Origin: Quercus robur
Lineage: Eukaryota; Streptophyta; Magnoliopsida; Fagales; Fagaceae
Direction: 5' to 3'
DNA: 64,000 bases
NCBI RefSeq assembly: GCF_932294415.1
Contig: NC_065535.1
Coordinates: 96,690,862-96,754,861, forward strand
The notes under the pieces are model-generated. The model was not told the DNA's origin. It was given only the letters and a program-made list of their open reading frames with translations, and searched no databases. Position 1 is the stretch's first letter, and each line of letters opens with the position of its first letter. The translations under genes and the position numbers were made by a program. Positions 1-11,012 of this stretch are shown here, piece by piece.

Positions 1-1129
1 TTGAAGCAAGGTCTAGAGCAGGCTTTTCTGGAACTAAATATAAATTGTCATAATTTAAGATAATGGAAATGTTAATAGTAAAGACCTGCGTTCTCGAGCC
101 ATTCATAACGATTATGCACCAAATCTAAACTTTACATTAAGCAGTTTACCGAAGTAGGTTCACTGATCATATAATAAAAAATAAAAAAATGGAACTATTA
201 CTTTTATTTAAAATAAAATAAAAACTATTACTTTTCATTTAAGAGTGTATTAGATAAATATATCCTATACATATCTGTATCTATTTAGCAATCAGCCCTT
301 TCGTTTCTTTGATACCTCCTAGTGTTCTGATCAAAGTGTCCTACCGTATTTTCAGTGACTTTTCTGAACATCAATGCTTCTTAAATTTCCAAAGTGTTGT
401 TTGTTTACCAGGGAATCCATTTACTGAACAGGTCAAAAGGAGCATTTTTGTCTCCTGAGATGCAAGTAAATCAGGGAATTGAAATGTTGTCTGGTGATAA
501 TCTTGTTGCAAAAACAGAACTGAGTGAAAGTCATTCATGCATAATTATCAAATGTTCCTATTACGCAATAAGATCAAATTCTTTTTTACAACAAATGTAA
601 ACAGTTCAAAGCAGGAAATACATAATTTTCATATTGATTTCGTTCTCAATATATCTTTCTGATACCATATTGTATTGATGATGCCTTTTAATAGACAGAA
701 AACCTCACTAAATATCGTAATGTGCCAACAGAACACAAATAATACATCTACATTATCCAGGAGGAGGCCAAGACAACTAGAAAACCCAAGAGGAGTTTCC
801 CATAAGTTATTGATCTTATTCGGAATACAAGTGTTTAAATTAACAATTCTTTGGAGGAACAAAATTAAGATTTTCAAGAACCTTTCCATGTTAAGCATCC
901 AAGGTCTAAATTAATAATTCTTATACAAAATAATATCTTATTTTCCTCATAGTTCAACGGAATGAGTAAACATCTTGACAACATCACATGCAACAAAATA
1001 TCAACCAAATTGCACGATGCCAGCAAACTATAGTTTGTTCCTGCATCATTATATTCTTGCAGGATTTTTCTAGAAGGCATCATGTCAAACCTCGATTTGG
1101 TAATGAAGACAATTTCTCTCACTTGGCCA
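1..1129. other. gene-poor stretch at the left edge, includes downstream region of the CMC2-like gene
   Basis: AT-rich sequence without a recognisable gene. The part just left of 1130 is probably the 3' untranslated region of the minus-strand CMC2-like gene. A possible plus-strand exon starts after an acceptor-like TTTACCAG near 411 and stays open to a stop at 598-600, but its roughly 60 residues match no family I recognise, so I do not call it a gene. Confidence 0.4.
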
Positions 1130-2706
1130 TTACGATTGCACAAAATTATTCTCCTCAGAAGCTTCCTTCCTAAGAGCTTGTAGCCTCTCTTTCAATATCT
1201 TACTCTGTTCAAAGTTTGTTTTCCGCTTTATAGCTTTCTGTCAAAATTTTGAAAGATCTTAATACAAAGGAATTACAAAATAAAGACCTAAACCAAAGAG
1301 AAACTGAGATCCATAAAAAACTCACTTCCTCCCTGAAACAACGATCAAGCTTTATTTTGAGATTTGTACATTCGCCAAAGAATTTTCCAATAGGATGGTC
1401 TATATGGCACTTCTGGAACTCTTCAATAATCTGCACAAATCAGATGATATATCAGTCAGACCAAACACTTATCCGCTTCTTTGCCATCTTCCAACACCAC
1501 TTGATTTGAAAGAATGGAAAGTTTCTAATGAACCAAACATGATAATCAAAATTATAACACAAACTTTCATGGTTAGTGATGCAAAAGACAGGTCACTTTA
1601 AAAATGTTCCCATGCAAATTATTTTGACTTCTCCTGCTCACAGTTGATGATAAGGTGTTCATCACAAAATCACATTCCCCCTTATTGAACTCTAGCCATA
1701 TCCCAACCATTCATATATATATAGCCCTCAGAGGTGGACACCACCACCTTGCCCGGGCTTTGGAAACCCCATTGAAGTAGAATTCCCATTCCAAGCCATC
1801 CTGTTTGCTGAGTGCCTCCCTATAAATATATATATATATTTTTCAACCAAGCAAATTTAGCCTACTGTATGGTGGTGGAGGATTATGTGGTTTCCAGGTT
1901 TGTTCCCAAAACGTCCTTTCAACTTTTCCAGTGATTCTAGACAGGATAGGGACTAAAGAGAGGCATTAAAATGGGGTTATAATGTATCCATTCTATGATA
2001 ATTCTGAAGAAGAATTATTGAATCAAGGGACCATCTGTTTTATGAATGTTCTGTAATCCAGAGAATTCGGAAGCAGATTCTTAAAAAAAGCCTCATTGAC
2101 AGACCAATAAGCGGATGGAATGATGAGCTAGATTGGGCAGTTAACAAGTTGAAAGAAAATGGTTTAAGACAGACTATCTGCAAAGCATGGCAAGCTACAA
2201 TATATCACATTTGGAAGGATAGAAATGAAAGAGTTTCACAATGGTCAAGTTAACAGTGAAGAGATGCTGCTGAAAGAAATCCGTGCTGATGTGAGGGGCA
2301 GAGCAGTGACAAAAACAAGAATGAAGAATTCAATCCAAAATGGGATTTGTGTTGTGTGTGGAGGCTGCCTTGCATTATTCAATGATTTGAATTTAGCTTG
2401 TCTGTTTTCTTTTTGTTAATGGCTGTTTTGTTTGGTTTAACTGTAGTGCAGCCGGGCTGCTTTGGTTAAATGAAAAGTTAACTATTCATCCAAAATAATA
2501 ATAATAATAACCAAGAAAATGCACAAATGCATATATGCATCCAGTCATTCAAGTTAAACCCACGAAAATAAATATTAAAAACAAGAAACTTATAAGCATA
2601 ACATATACTTAGTTGTGAATAACAAGTAACAAGTAAAGCTAGTAGGCGAAGATGGACTCACTTCAGTGCACATTGGGTGCTTGTGTAGCGTTAACGGGGG
2701 ATGCAT
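1130..2706 (-). CDS. CMC2: COX assembly mitochondrial protein 2 homolog (twin CX9C, CMC2-like)
   Basis: The coding exons are 2706-2662, 1430-1326 and 1237-1130 (15 + 35 + 35 codons plus stop, 85 aa). All junctions are GT-AG and in phase 0. The protein starts MHPPLTLHKHPMC and carries two CX9C motifs: C13-C23 across the first intron and C36-C46 in exon 2. These form the disulphide-bonded helical hairpin typical of proteins imported by the MIA pathway into the mitochondrial intermembrane space. A basic, helix-prone tail (EQSKILKERLQALRKE) ends the protein. Family members are about 80 aa, so this copy is complete. CMC2 proteins act in cytochrome c oxidase biogenesis. The start is the ATG whose peptide matches the conserved N-terminus of the family; intron 1 is 1231 bp and contains a LINE relic. 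Recognition of the family is from the visible motifs and memory, not a search. Confidence 0.93.
1990..2512 (+). mobile_element. 3' fragment of an L1-type LINE inside CMC2-like intron 1
   Basis: A frame from about 2026 reads DHLFYECSVIQRIRK, then NDELDWAVNKLKENG and CKAWQATIYHIWKDRNE, before a stop near 2250. This is the end of the zinc-binding region (zf-RVT) of plant L1 reverse transcriptase proteins. The 3' end is an (AAT)n-like tail at about 2494-2510. The fragment is antisense to the host gene. The 5' boundary is not sharp and I could not find a target duplication. Confidence 0.75.
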
Positions 2707-3440
2707 TCTCCCTTCTTTTTATCTTTCAATTAAAATCAAATTCAACCTGTAGCCCCCTGCAACAGCAACCACCAACAAAAATATTTCAACATTCAAATGC
2801 AACTTTCACCAAATGAAAACAAACCATATACATCACATTCCGCCTCCATTTTCTTCCTAAGAAAATTAAAAGCATAAAAAAAATAAAAAGGTAATATACT
2901 CCATTTTTTTCACATAGCACAAATTAACAATAGAAAATCTGGAAGTGCACATAAAAAATTGGGAGAAAAAAACACACACACACACACAAAGAAAGCAAAG
3001 CCCAATTTATTTATTTGTTAATACATATAGAAGCAATAGAAATGGAAAGGTCAATTATTCATCAAAACCCAATGAGAAAGCAAACACACAAATATGAACA
3101 AAGCCCAGATTTTTTAAGAACATACACACACACATAAACAATAGAAATGGAAAAGGATACATCATACACCAAAACCCAATAAGGAAAAAAAAAAAAAAAA
3201 AAAAAAAGCAATTGTGAGGAGTAAAAAAGATTTGTTGCATCATCGAGCAACACACAAAGTTTCAGGCAATATAAGATGTTATTGACGAGCCAAAGCTGTG
3301 AGAGAGAAGAGTGTATACCTGGCAAATGGAGGTACGGTGAGAGAGAAGGAAATGGTGAGAGAGTCTGAGGAGCTAGACAATGAGAGACGTCAGAAACGAG
3401 CAGAAAGAGAGAGAGAGAGAGAGAGAATGAATGAGAGAGT
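2707..3440 (-). promoter_or_regulatory. 5' leader with probable untranslated exon and intron of the CMC2-like gene
   Basis: Upstream of the ATG, an acceptor (CTACAG) at about 2747 and a donor (CCAG before GTATAC) at 3319/3318 would define a 572-bp intron in the 5' leader. The distal exon, about 3319-3440, is rich in CT and includes a (GA)n/(CT)n run at 3403-3425, as is common in plant leaders. The long poly-T at about 3440-3460 marks the outer edge. The splice sites are visible; their use is inferred. Confidence 0.5.
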
Positions 3441-3459
3441 TTTTTTTTTTTTTTTTTTT

Positions 3460-5199
3460 TGTGTTAGTCTATGTTTGAAAGGAATAATAAATTTACAATT
3501 TTTTGCTTAAAATATTTGAATTTATAATTGGATAAATTTATAAATTTATTACCGGTGTAAATTTACATTTATGTTATTTATTTTGTATTTAATTTTATTT
3601 GCATTTAGTTTATTTATGAAATGATAAAGGAAGCGAGTAGATGATGGTAATTGCATGTGAAGGAAGAGAAACAAATAAAAAAATATATTTTAATGAAATG
3701 TTGAGTAAAATAAATAATATAATATGAGGTGTTTAGAAAAATGCTTATGTAAAATAGAAAAAGTAGGTTTTTATATTAAAATAGATAGAAATTTTTACAC
3801 AAGTTAATGCAAATGCTCTTAAGTTCATCTATGATGTTTGTGTAATTATAATTTATAGGCTAAAATATTATCTTCTTTCCTAAACCTTGTCAAAAAGTTC
3901 GTTTTTTGTTATTAAACTTTGTAAAATGCTTTTTATCAATAGTTTAGAGATAATAATAGGGACAAAAATCAATATTTTATGAATGAGAAAAGAACCTTTT
4001 TTATTTTTAGTTTAATGACAGAAAGTGAAATATTTTCAATAGTTTAGAGATTAAAAAAAAAAACAAATTTTTTAAACTTTAGGAATGAAAATCAAAATTC
4101 ATACAAATTTTAAGCACCAAAATAATATTTTATAAGCAAGAGAAAAGAAAATTGGTGTATTTTCTTAATGTTGAATGAAAAAGAACCCTGATTTACCTTC
4201 TCTAAAAATTTTGGAAGTTTAATTTTATCTAAAGATCCATTTTTAAAAAATGAAAATTTTGAAGGACCGAAATGTGTTTTTTTTAAAATAAATCATACTT
4301 CTTTGAGGGAAGAAAAATTCAAAGGGATCAAATAGGGACATAGTGGCCCTTATGGGCTTGGTCATGCATATGACAGTGGTAATTACAATGAGAAGGTTAT
4401 TACTCATAAAGATTGCCTTTATTTGGATTGTTCTCTGTAACTCATAAACACTGAGTCATAGATGGATTTGTTAATGATAGCAGATTCATTAGCATGCCTC
4501 AATGAAGATGTACTCAGGTCATGCACACACTGCCCATCATACGCCAAGAATTGGTTTCGCTCAAAGCATATCATTTGCATGCTCAATAAAGAAGTGCAAT
4601 TCAATTTCTAACATATGGAAAGAACACACACCATATCATTTGCATCTACTACAAATTATTAATGGGGAATTTAGATTATATCTCTGGTGCATTAATATAA
4701 ACTTTTCTTCCATTTTCATTTTGGATTGAAAAGATTGATAATAGGAGTCTCAATTAATTCCAGATCAAACAAGTAGCTAGTAAATGTTGGATCTTCTATA
4801 AGGCCAAGAAAGAGCCTGAATCTAGGCCACATATGGCATACCAATGATTTTGGAAGTTGGATAATTCGTGTGAAACAGCATCAAGTAGAAGAAAATGTCA
4901 TAGTCAAACCATTAGATCCATTCATATTAAACTTACTCGATTGGAAGAAAAACTTTGAAACATGTCTTTTGACTTTCTTAAGTACGTGAGAACATTAGAA
5001 AGCCAAATAAAAAAACTCATAAAAAGAGTTAATTGTATATCCGATACTCAAAAGCAAAGAAAAAACAAAACCTCTGGCAAATGAAAGGGATTTTGTAGAA
5101 GAAAACCAAATTCTCCTCAGAAAAATATGTTGCAAAACTCTAATGCTATGCAATCAAAACTCCTACTGCTCTTTGCCTTTCTTTTCCATCTATTGTATA
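3460..5199. other. AT-rich intergenic DNA, no gene seen
   Basis: Low-complexity A/T-rich sequence with no open frame of coding character. Phrases such as ATGCTCTTAAG near 3815 resemble ends of small plant repeats, but no paired terminus or target duplication could be shown. Confidence 0.5.
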
Positions 5200-5207
5200 G
5201 CCAAGTT

Positions 5208-6614
5208 TAGGGGTGTTCGTGGTACAGTGCGAATTTGGGCCATTTTTAGAACCATACTTTACGGTGTGGTTTAGAGTTTAGCCAAAACCATAACCACACT
5301 ACGGGTTTTTTAAAAAATTAACCATAAAACACATACTATATCATAAGTTAGACCACGTTTGAAACATATTGCATTTCTAACAATTCGAGCTCAGTAGACT
5401 CGATTTACCCAGGAAGCTGACGTGGAGAAACTAGAAAATCGAGTTTACTGAACTCGATTTCTATACATAGAAATCGAGTTTAGTGAACTCAATTTCTGTG
5501 TACAGAAACCAAGTTTAACAAACTCGGTTTCTGTACATAGAAACCGAGTTTATTAAAATCGATTTCTATGTATAGAAAATCCAGGGAACGCTCATCTTCT
5601 GCTCAAAAAATCCAAAGAACGAAGAAGAAAGAAGCAACGGAGAGTTCAAAATGAAGAAGAAAGAAGCAACGAATGAAAACCCAGGCGCCGATTCTGACCA
5701 AACCCAGGCGCCTGAAGCTTCATCGTTCGCGGCGGCGATTCTGACCAAACCCAGGCGCCTGAAGCTTCAGGCGATGCAAAACGCAGAGATCGGACGTGTT
5801 CGCGGCGGCGAGACACGTCCGATCTCTGCGTTTTGCACCGCCTGAAGCTTCAGGCGCCTGGGTTTGGTCAGAATCGCCGCCGCGAACGATGAAGCTTCAG
5901 GCGCCTGGGTTTGGTCAGAATCGGCGCCTGGGTTTCATCGCCTGCGTTCTCTGGATTTTTTGAGCAGAAGATGAGCTCTCTGGATTTCTATACATAGAAA
6001 TCGATTTTAATAAACTCGGTTTCTATGTACAGAAACCGAGTTTGTTAAACTTGGTTTCTGTACACAGAAATTGAGTTCACTAAACTCGATTTCTATGTAT
6101 AGAAATCGAGTTCAGTAAACTCGATTTTCTAGTTTCTCCACGTCAGCTTCCTAGGTAAATCGAGTCTACTGAGCTCGAATTGTTAGAAATGCAATATGTT
6201 TCAAACGTGGTCTAACTTATGATATAGTATGTGTTTTATGGTTAATTTTTAAAAAAACCCCCACACTACACCTCATTTTTGCGATCACATGTATGGTGAG
6301 ATGTATAAGATGCAATTTGATCAGTTTGAAATCAGTATATTTTTCAAATTTTAAGCTTTTCCTACCCAGCCCAAAACTGATTTTTCCTTTTGTTTTGGGC
6401 CAAGTTTTAAACTATTAAACTAGTTTTTTTTTTATTTTGGGTTGGCTTTCCCAATCAACACTTACTTGGATTATTAAACCTTTTTTTTTTTGAAAACCAG
6501 TGTTATTAAATTATTAATATATAGAGAAGGTGTGGTACAATGCATTGTTACATATAGTGCGGTGTGGTTATGTCATTTTGCGGGTGGTTTTGGTGCAATT
6601 TTTGAACACCCCTA
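5208..6614. mobile_element. non-autonomous hAT element with long internal hairpin
   Basis: The ends TAGGGGTGTTC and GAACACCCCTA form short terminal inverted repeats typical of plant hAT elements. The flanks carry a perfect 8-bp target duplication GCCAAGTT at 5200-5207 and 6615-6622. The 1407-bp body encodes no transposase. Outer arms are rich in GTGTGGT and ACCACAC words, as in many hAT subterminal regions. Most of the interior is a single giant inverted repeat, listed separately. Confidence 0.9.
5311..6258. repeat. long inverted repeat (about 0.45-kb arms) within the hAT element
   Basis: The left arm begins at TTAACCATAAAACACATAC and the right arm ends with its complement. The axis lies near 5805, between GGCGGCGAG and the following ACACGTCCG. 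Arms include short sub-hairpins built on ACTCGATTT and AAATCGAGT, plus GC-rich blocks CAGGCGCC and CGCGGCGGCG near the axis. The left arm has roughly 60 extra bases (about 5613-5680). The open frames here on both strands follow from the symmetry and are not called as genes. Confidence 0.92.
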
Positions 6615-6731
6615 GCCAAGTTAATGGAAAACTAAGCCAGCACTGTCAACTATCAACCTACTCCAAGACAACAAAAAGATGGATAAAATAAATAAACGAA
6701 TGCTTGCACTCTAAGAAGAAAAGAACCATCT

Positions 6732-7055
6732 TCAACTCAATCCTTTAGTTGCTTCAAAACACACTACTTTTTTTTGGATGAATTACACACCACTTCCTCT
6801 AATAATATATTTTTCTTGTATACTAATAAATTCCAAAATGAGCTAATCTTTTAACCAAAAACACAACAATGTTCATACAGACACAAAGTTCTTTCAATCC
6901 TTCAGTTGCATCAAGACACACTACATATTTTGGGATGAATTACACACCACGTCCTCTAAACATATGGTTTTCTTGTATCATAATTCTAAATGCCAAAATG
7001 AGCTAATCTTTTTAACCACAAAAACAGCAATATACATACAGACACAAAGATATTT
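6732..7055. repeat. two-copy tandem duplication, unit about 160 bp
   Basis: Segments 6736-6895 and 6893-7055 align throughout, with shared words GGATGAATTACACACCAC, CCAAAATGAGCTAATCTTTT and CATACAGACACAAAG. The divergence is moderate. They lie downstream of the FRS11-like stop codon, in or beyond its 3' untranslated region. Confidence 0.8.
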
Positions 7056-7320
7056 CTATATATTTTGTACATATTGGAACCCTCGTGAAAACACCATGCA
7101 AAGGAGAGGCTTTTTATATGGTGTCTACAAAAGACAACTTGTATCAATTATATGTATGTACCAAAACTCTCAAAATGCCATACAAAGAACCTCAGCCCCA
7201 AGCCTTCAACAAAAGAAGCTTTCCTCTCAAATCTTGCTATACAAATCCCCAAACTTGCTTTCTGTGATAATTTCCACCGTGTTTCCCTCTGCTTTCCACG
7301 AGAATTCAACACTATGCTAA

Positions 7321-10300
7321 CTATTTTTGGTATATTCTTGAATCAAAAACTTCATGAACGGACGACACATCTCTCATACCTTGTAATGAAACTGGCTGCT
7401 CTTTTATACGAGATAAAAGGATGGAAATTTGCTCATTTGCAATATCTAGCCTCTCCTTGGACTTGGCGGATTCTGTTACAAGAGTGGATACCATACTTTG
7501 CAATATCTGAATTCTTTCTGCATGATCACTTGGAGTACTCTGAAAAAGCTTTGCAGAAGGTGTACTGATCCTGCGCCAACGGATAGGAAGATACCTATCT
7601 GGTATCTGAAAGCAGTTTCCTGTTGAGAAAACTCGAAGAGCATGCCGGCAGAGAATTCCAGAAAACTCAAAATGATGGCAGCTGCAACTGATGATGCCTT
7701 CCCTAGGAGCCCAATAGACTTTCCGGCCTCCCTCAGCTTTTGTGTGGTGTCTTACAAGAAAACCATCATCCATCTGAAAGGATGCATAGTGGGCAGCCAG
7801 AACAAGTTGTTCTTGTAGCTTAGAGAAGGCAAAAGGAGTGAGGATAGTGGCAGCATGGGATTCCATGGGGGCCCCTGTCTTCAAGCAAATATTTTGGAGA
7901 TTCTGTTGCATTGTTTGTTGTTCTCCAGCTTGATCTCTGAAATCCACAGCAACTGCTGCCTGCTTGTGCAAGTTTTAATTTAATAAGAAGGAAAAAACTT
8001 AACTAAGCCCAAATCCCAATTAATAAGGAAAGAAAATTTTTTCCAACCAATAATTTTGAATCATTTTTACTGTTTAGACGGTTTTTCATCAATCTAACAA
8101 ACCAGAAACAAGTTGCGAATTTCATACATAATGAATAGCCCATAACCGCATCAAAAAGGGGAGCAAAGTAACCCAAATCATGGAGATCAATATTAAAATC
8201 AACTTTTCAATAATGTGGCAATTAAGACTTTATTTAATATGATAGTCTTGGTATGACAAATACTTCAGGGTAAGGACAAGTAGGCACTATTTAGAGGGAT
8301 TAGGATAAATTGCACATCAATTCAGCCAATACTACCTTTGGTGAATGGCAAAAGAGTAGTTCTTTTTGCTCACCATACAGCCTTCAATACAACTTGTCTG
8401 TTTGACATGATTCAGTTTCTGAAGGGCCCTACGTTTTGGCATCTTCAGATTCACTAGGTTACACGTGCGTTCACCACAATAAGGCAGGGGCTAACAGGTT
8501 CAATATAATTTTTTAGAGCTTAATTAGGAACATTAATAACTGTTCCTTCCTTTCTTTGTAGTTGTTACTATCTTTCTTTTTACTTTTCTTTGATAAGGTT
8601 TTGTGGAGAAAAAAACAACAGGCCAAAACCTTGTGAACATAATAAGTAAAGTGCTGGAAAATCTCCAAGCATTTCTGTTTCACCAGCATCTAGGTAAAAG
8701 GGACAGAACACTGGGGCTTGCCTAGATAAATTTCATAAGAGCCTACACAAAAAGTATAATCAATTATAGGACCTTCATATGCTAATACTCTTGTAAAGTT
8801 ACTCCTGAATTAACAGCACTTCAAAATCTTTAAGTGAGACCAAGTAAAATGTGGAACATTGTACTCACTACGCACTCTGAATCATGACCATGACTTGAGA
8901 ATACAATAAAAAACAACAGCAAAATATTAATATCTTAATCTAAATAAATAGCAATAGGCCAATAGTAAAAGAGATAGCATACTTGTTCAACAAAGTGTGC
9001 AAGCCGGGTCTGTGCACTCAAAAATCTTTGAATGAAAGCGTTAATTGACTTTGACTGGCCATTCGTTGTCATTCCCGCAAAGAAATGGGTTCTCAAGAAT
9101 GGTAGTGCCCAAAGTAAGCGCAACCCATACAAGTTGGCTATATGCCTATTAGCATGCAACCCAAAGGAATTTACCATCTCCATCCAACCAAGTTCAAAAT
9201 CCTCAATTGACTCCAGATTATAGATTCGAAAAAACTCTGTCTTCCACTCATTGTAACGTTCTCCCAGTACAGCATTAAACCAGGACGGAAATTTCCCTAC
9301 AATCATCCATATGCAAAGTGCGTGTTTCGTCATAGGCAATTCAAGGGCTACTGCTTCTTTGAGACACATATTTTGATCAGTTAGAATTGTTTGCGGAGCC
9401 TTCCCGTTCATAAACCCCAAGAATGCCTTCCAAAGTTCCATATATACAATACAACACATAAACACCAATGTCAAATTGGGATCAGTGAAGCTATTTAAAA
9501 AAAGGAAATGCATGTGAGCATGTGCAATATATTACCCAACAGTGAAGAGAAATTTTCATACTAAATATAATGCCTTGTCCAATTAGGATGACAGGAACAA
9601 CAGACCAATAGGCATTGAACAATACCAGGAGGTGCTCACTGAGCATTTATTGGGGAAAAAAGAGAGTCCCAATTTCATACAAATTGTCCACTACCAATCA
9701 GACAAGTAGATGCTCAGTGACCATTTGGACTGGTCCCCATCATTTATAATTGTAACATAAAGAATATCAAGTCCCAATTACAGAATTCCCTCATGTGAAA
9801 ACTCAATCGACCAGCATTATTTTGTGCATGGTCCAAAACCTAACTGGCTATCCTAAACATCCAGCTTCAAAATTCAAATTCTATGTTCTATCCTTCAATT
9901 AGCCCTTTGATTGGTTATGCCTCATACGAGAAAAGCAATTGATTGAATAGTTCAATTAAGATTTACAGCAGTCACATGTGCAATATAAGGTGACAGATTA
10001 GGGGGGAAAACCCATAATTACTTTCAGTTATTACCTTCAATGCCCATGAAAACGACCTCAAATTTTCCTCACGCAAAAGGACGCAGCCAAAGAAGCAAGG
10101 CATACCATAATTATTCATTCCAACCCATATCCCAAGCGGCATGTCAAATGCAGTCAAGCGATGTGTTGTATCAAACACAACTGCATCACCAAAGATCTCA
10201 TATGACTGGACAGATGAGGCATATGACCAGGTGATGTTCTCTAACCTATTGTTTGAATCAAGTGTATACTCAAACTTGAAGTTGGGGTCTCTCTCCTTAA

Positions 10301-11012
10301 TGTTTCTGCACATTCTTAATAAGTCTATGCTCTCCTCTTCTGGATCTAATTTCCTAAATGATTGGAGCAAATTCCTAACATCCTTTTCAGTGAAAGGCAA
10401 ATATCCTGGCTCCACACACTTCTCAAGCTCCATAAGTTTTATCATCTGGTGCACAGAAATTCCTGTTTTGGCAAACATAAGGATTCTGCTCTTGTCTGTG
10501 TCTGAAATGGTCCGGTATGCAGGAAGGAAACGAACTTGATTTGGTTCTAAGAGCTCATGATTATGGTGGTTTAGAAAACCTGTGATACGCCATTCTGAAG
10601 CCCCTAATTCTGTTGACTTGCTTATTCGCATGTACGCTTGACATCCACAACGAGATGATTTTCGGTTTCTTTGAGGTTTACTTTCATTTGAGGCTTTGAT
10701 GGGGGTGTTGCCAGCACGGTGACAGACAAAGTAGCGTCTAGTGAGTCCTTTACCAACCCCATCCTTCCCCTCTGTGCGGTGACGCCGGATTGAGAAGCCA
10801 CATCGCTTTGCAAATTCACTATAAAATTCATAAGCAGCATCATGAGTAGCAAATCTTTGCCCCATATATGGAATTGCATCATTAGTGGTTTCTAGGGAGA
10901 GCCTAGTTTCATCAGGTGATTCCTCAGTGCTACTGGTATCGTCCAAGGACAAAGATCGTTGATCTGAGGGATCATCATAAACCACCAACAACGGTCCAGC
11001 CTCTTCAGACAT
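7321..11012 (-). CDS. FRS11: FAR1-related sequence protein, FRS11-like
   Basis: The coding exons are 11012-10035, 9426-8983 and 7959-7321 (326 + 148 + 212 aa, 686 aa). Introns are GT-AG and phase 0, 608 and 1023 bp. Domain order: an N-terminal FAR1 zinc-binding DNA-binding domain at about residues 60-155 (CGFSIRRHRTEG, CGCQAYMR, FLNHHNHEL); a MULE-type transposase-derived core at about 275-470 with Asp281 (VVFDTTHR) and Asp343 (ILTDQN); then a SWIM zinc finger near 565-580 (CSCHHFEFSGILCRH). FHY3/FAR1 proteins are nuclear transcription factors derived from a Mutator-like transposase, with roles in light signalling. The length matches Arabidopsis FRS11 (about 680 aa, from memory). The third acidic residue of the DDE triad appears to be Lys452. 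The start is the first in-frame ATG, before an acidic leader (MSEEAGPLLVVYDD). Confidence 0.92.

Noticed and set aside
5566-5845. Open frames inside the hAT hairpin, similar on both strands
   Set aside because: The arms are complementary, so each frame mirrors the other. There is no conserved domain, and the element is non-autonomous.
10141-10539. 132-codon plus-strand frame
   Set aside because: Antisense to FRS11-like exon 1, whose FAR1 domain is unmistakable.
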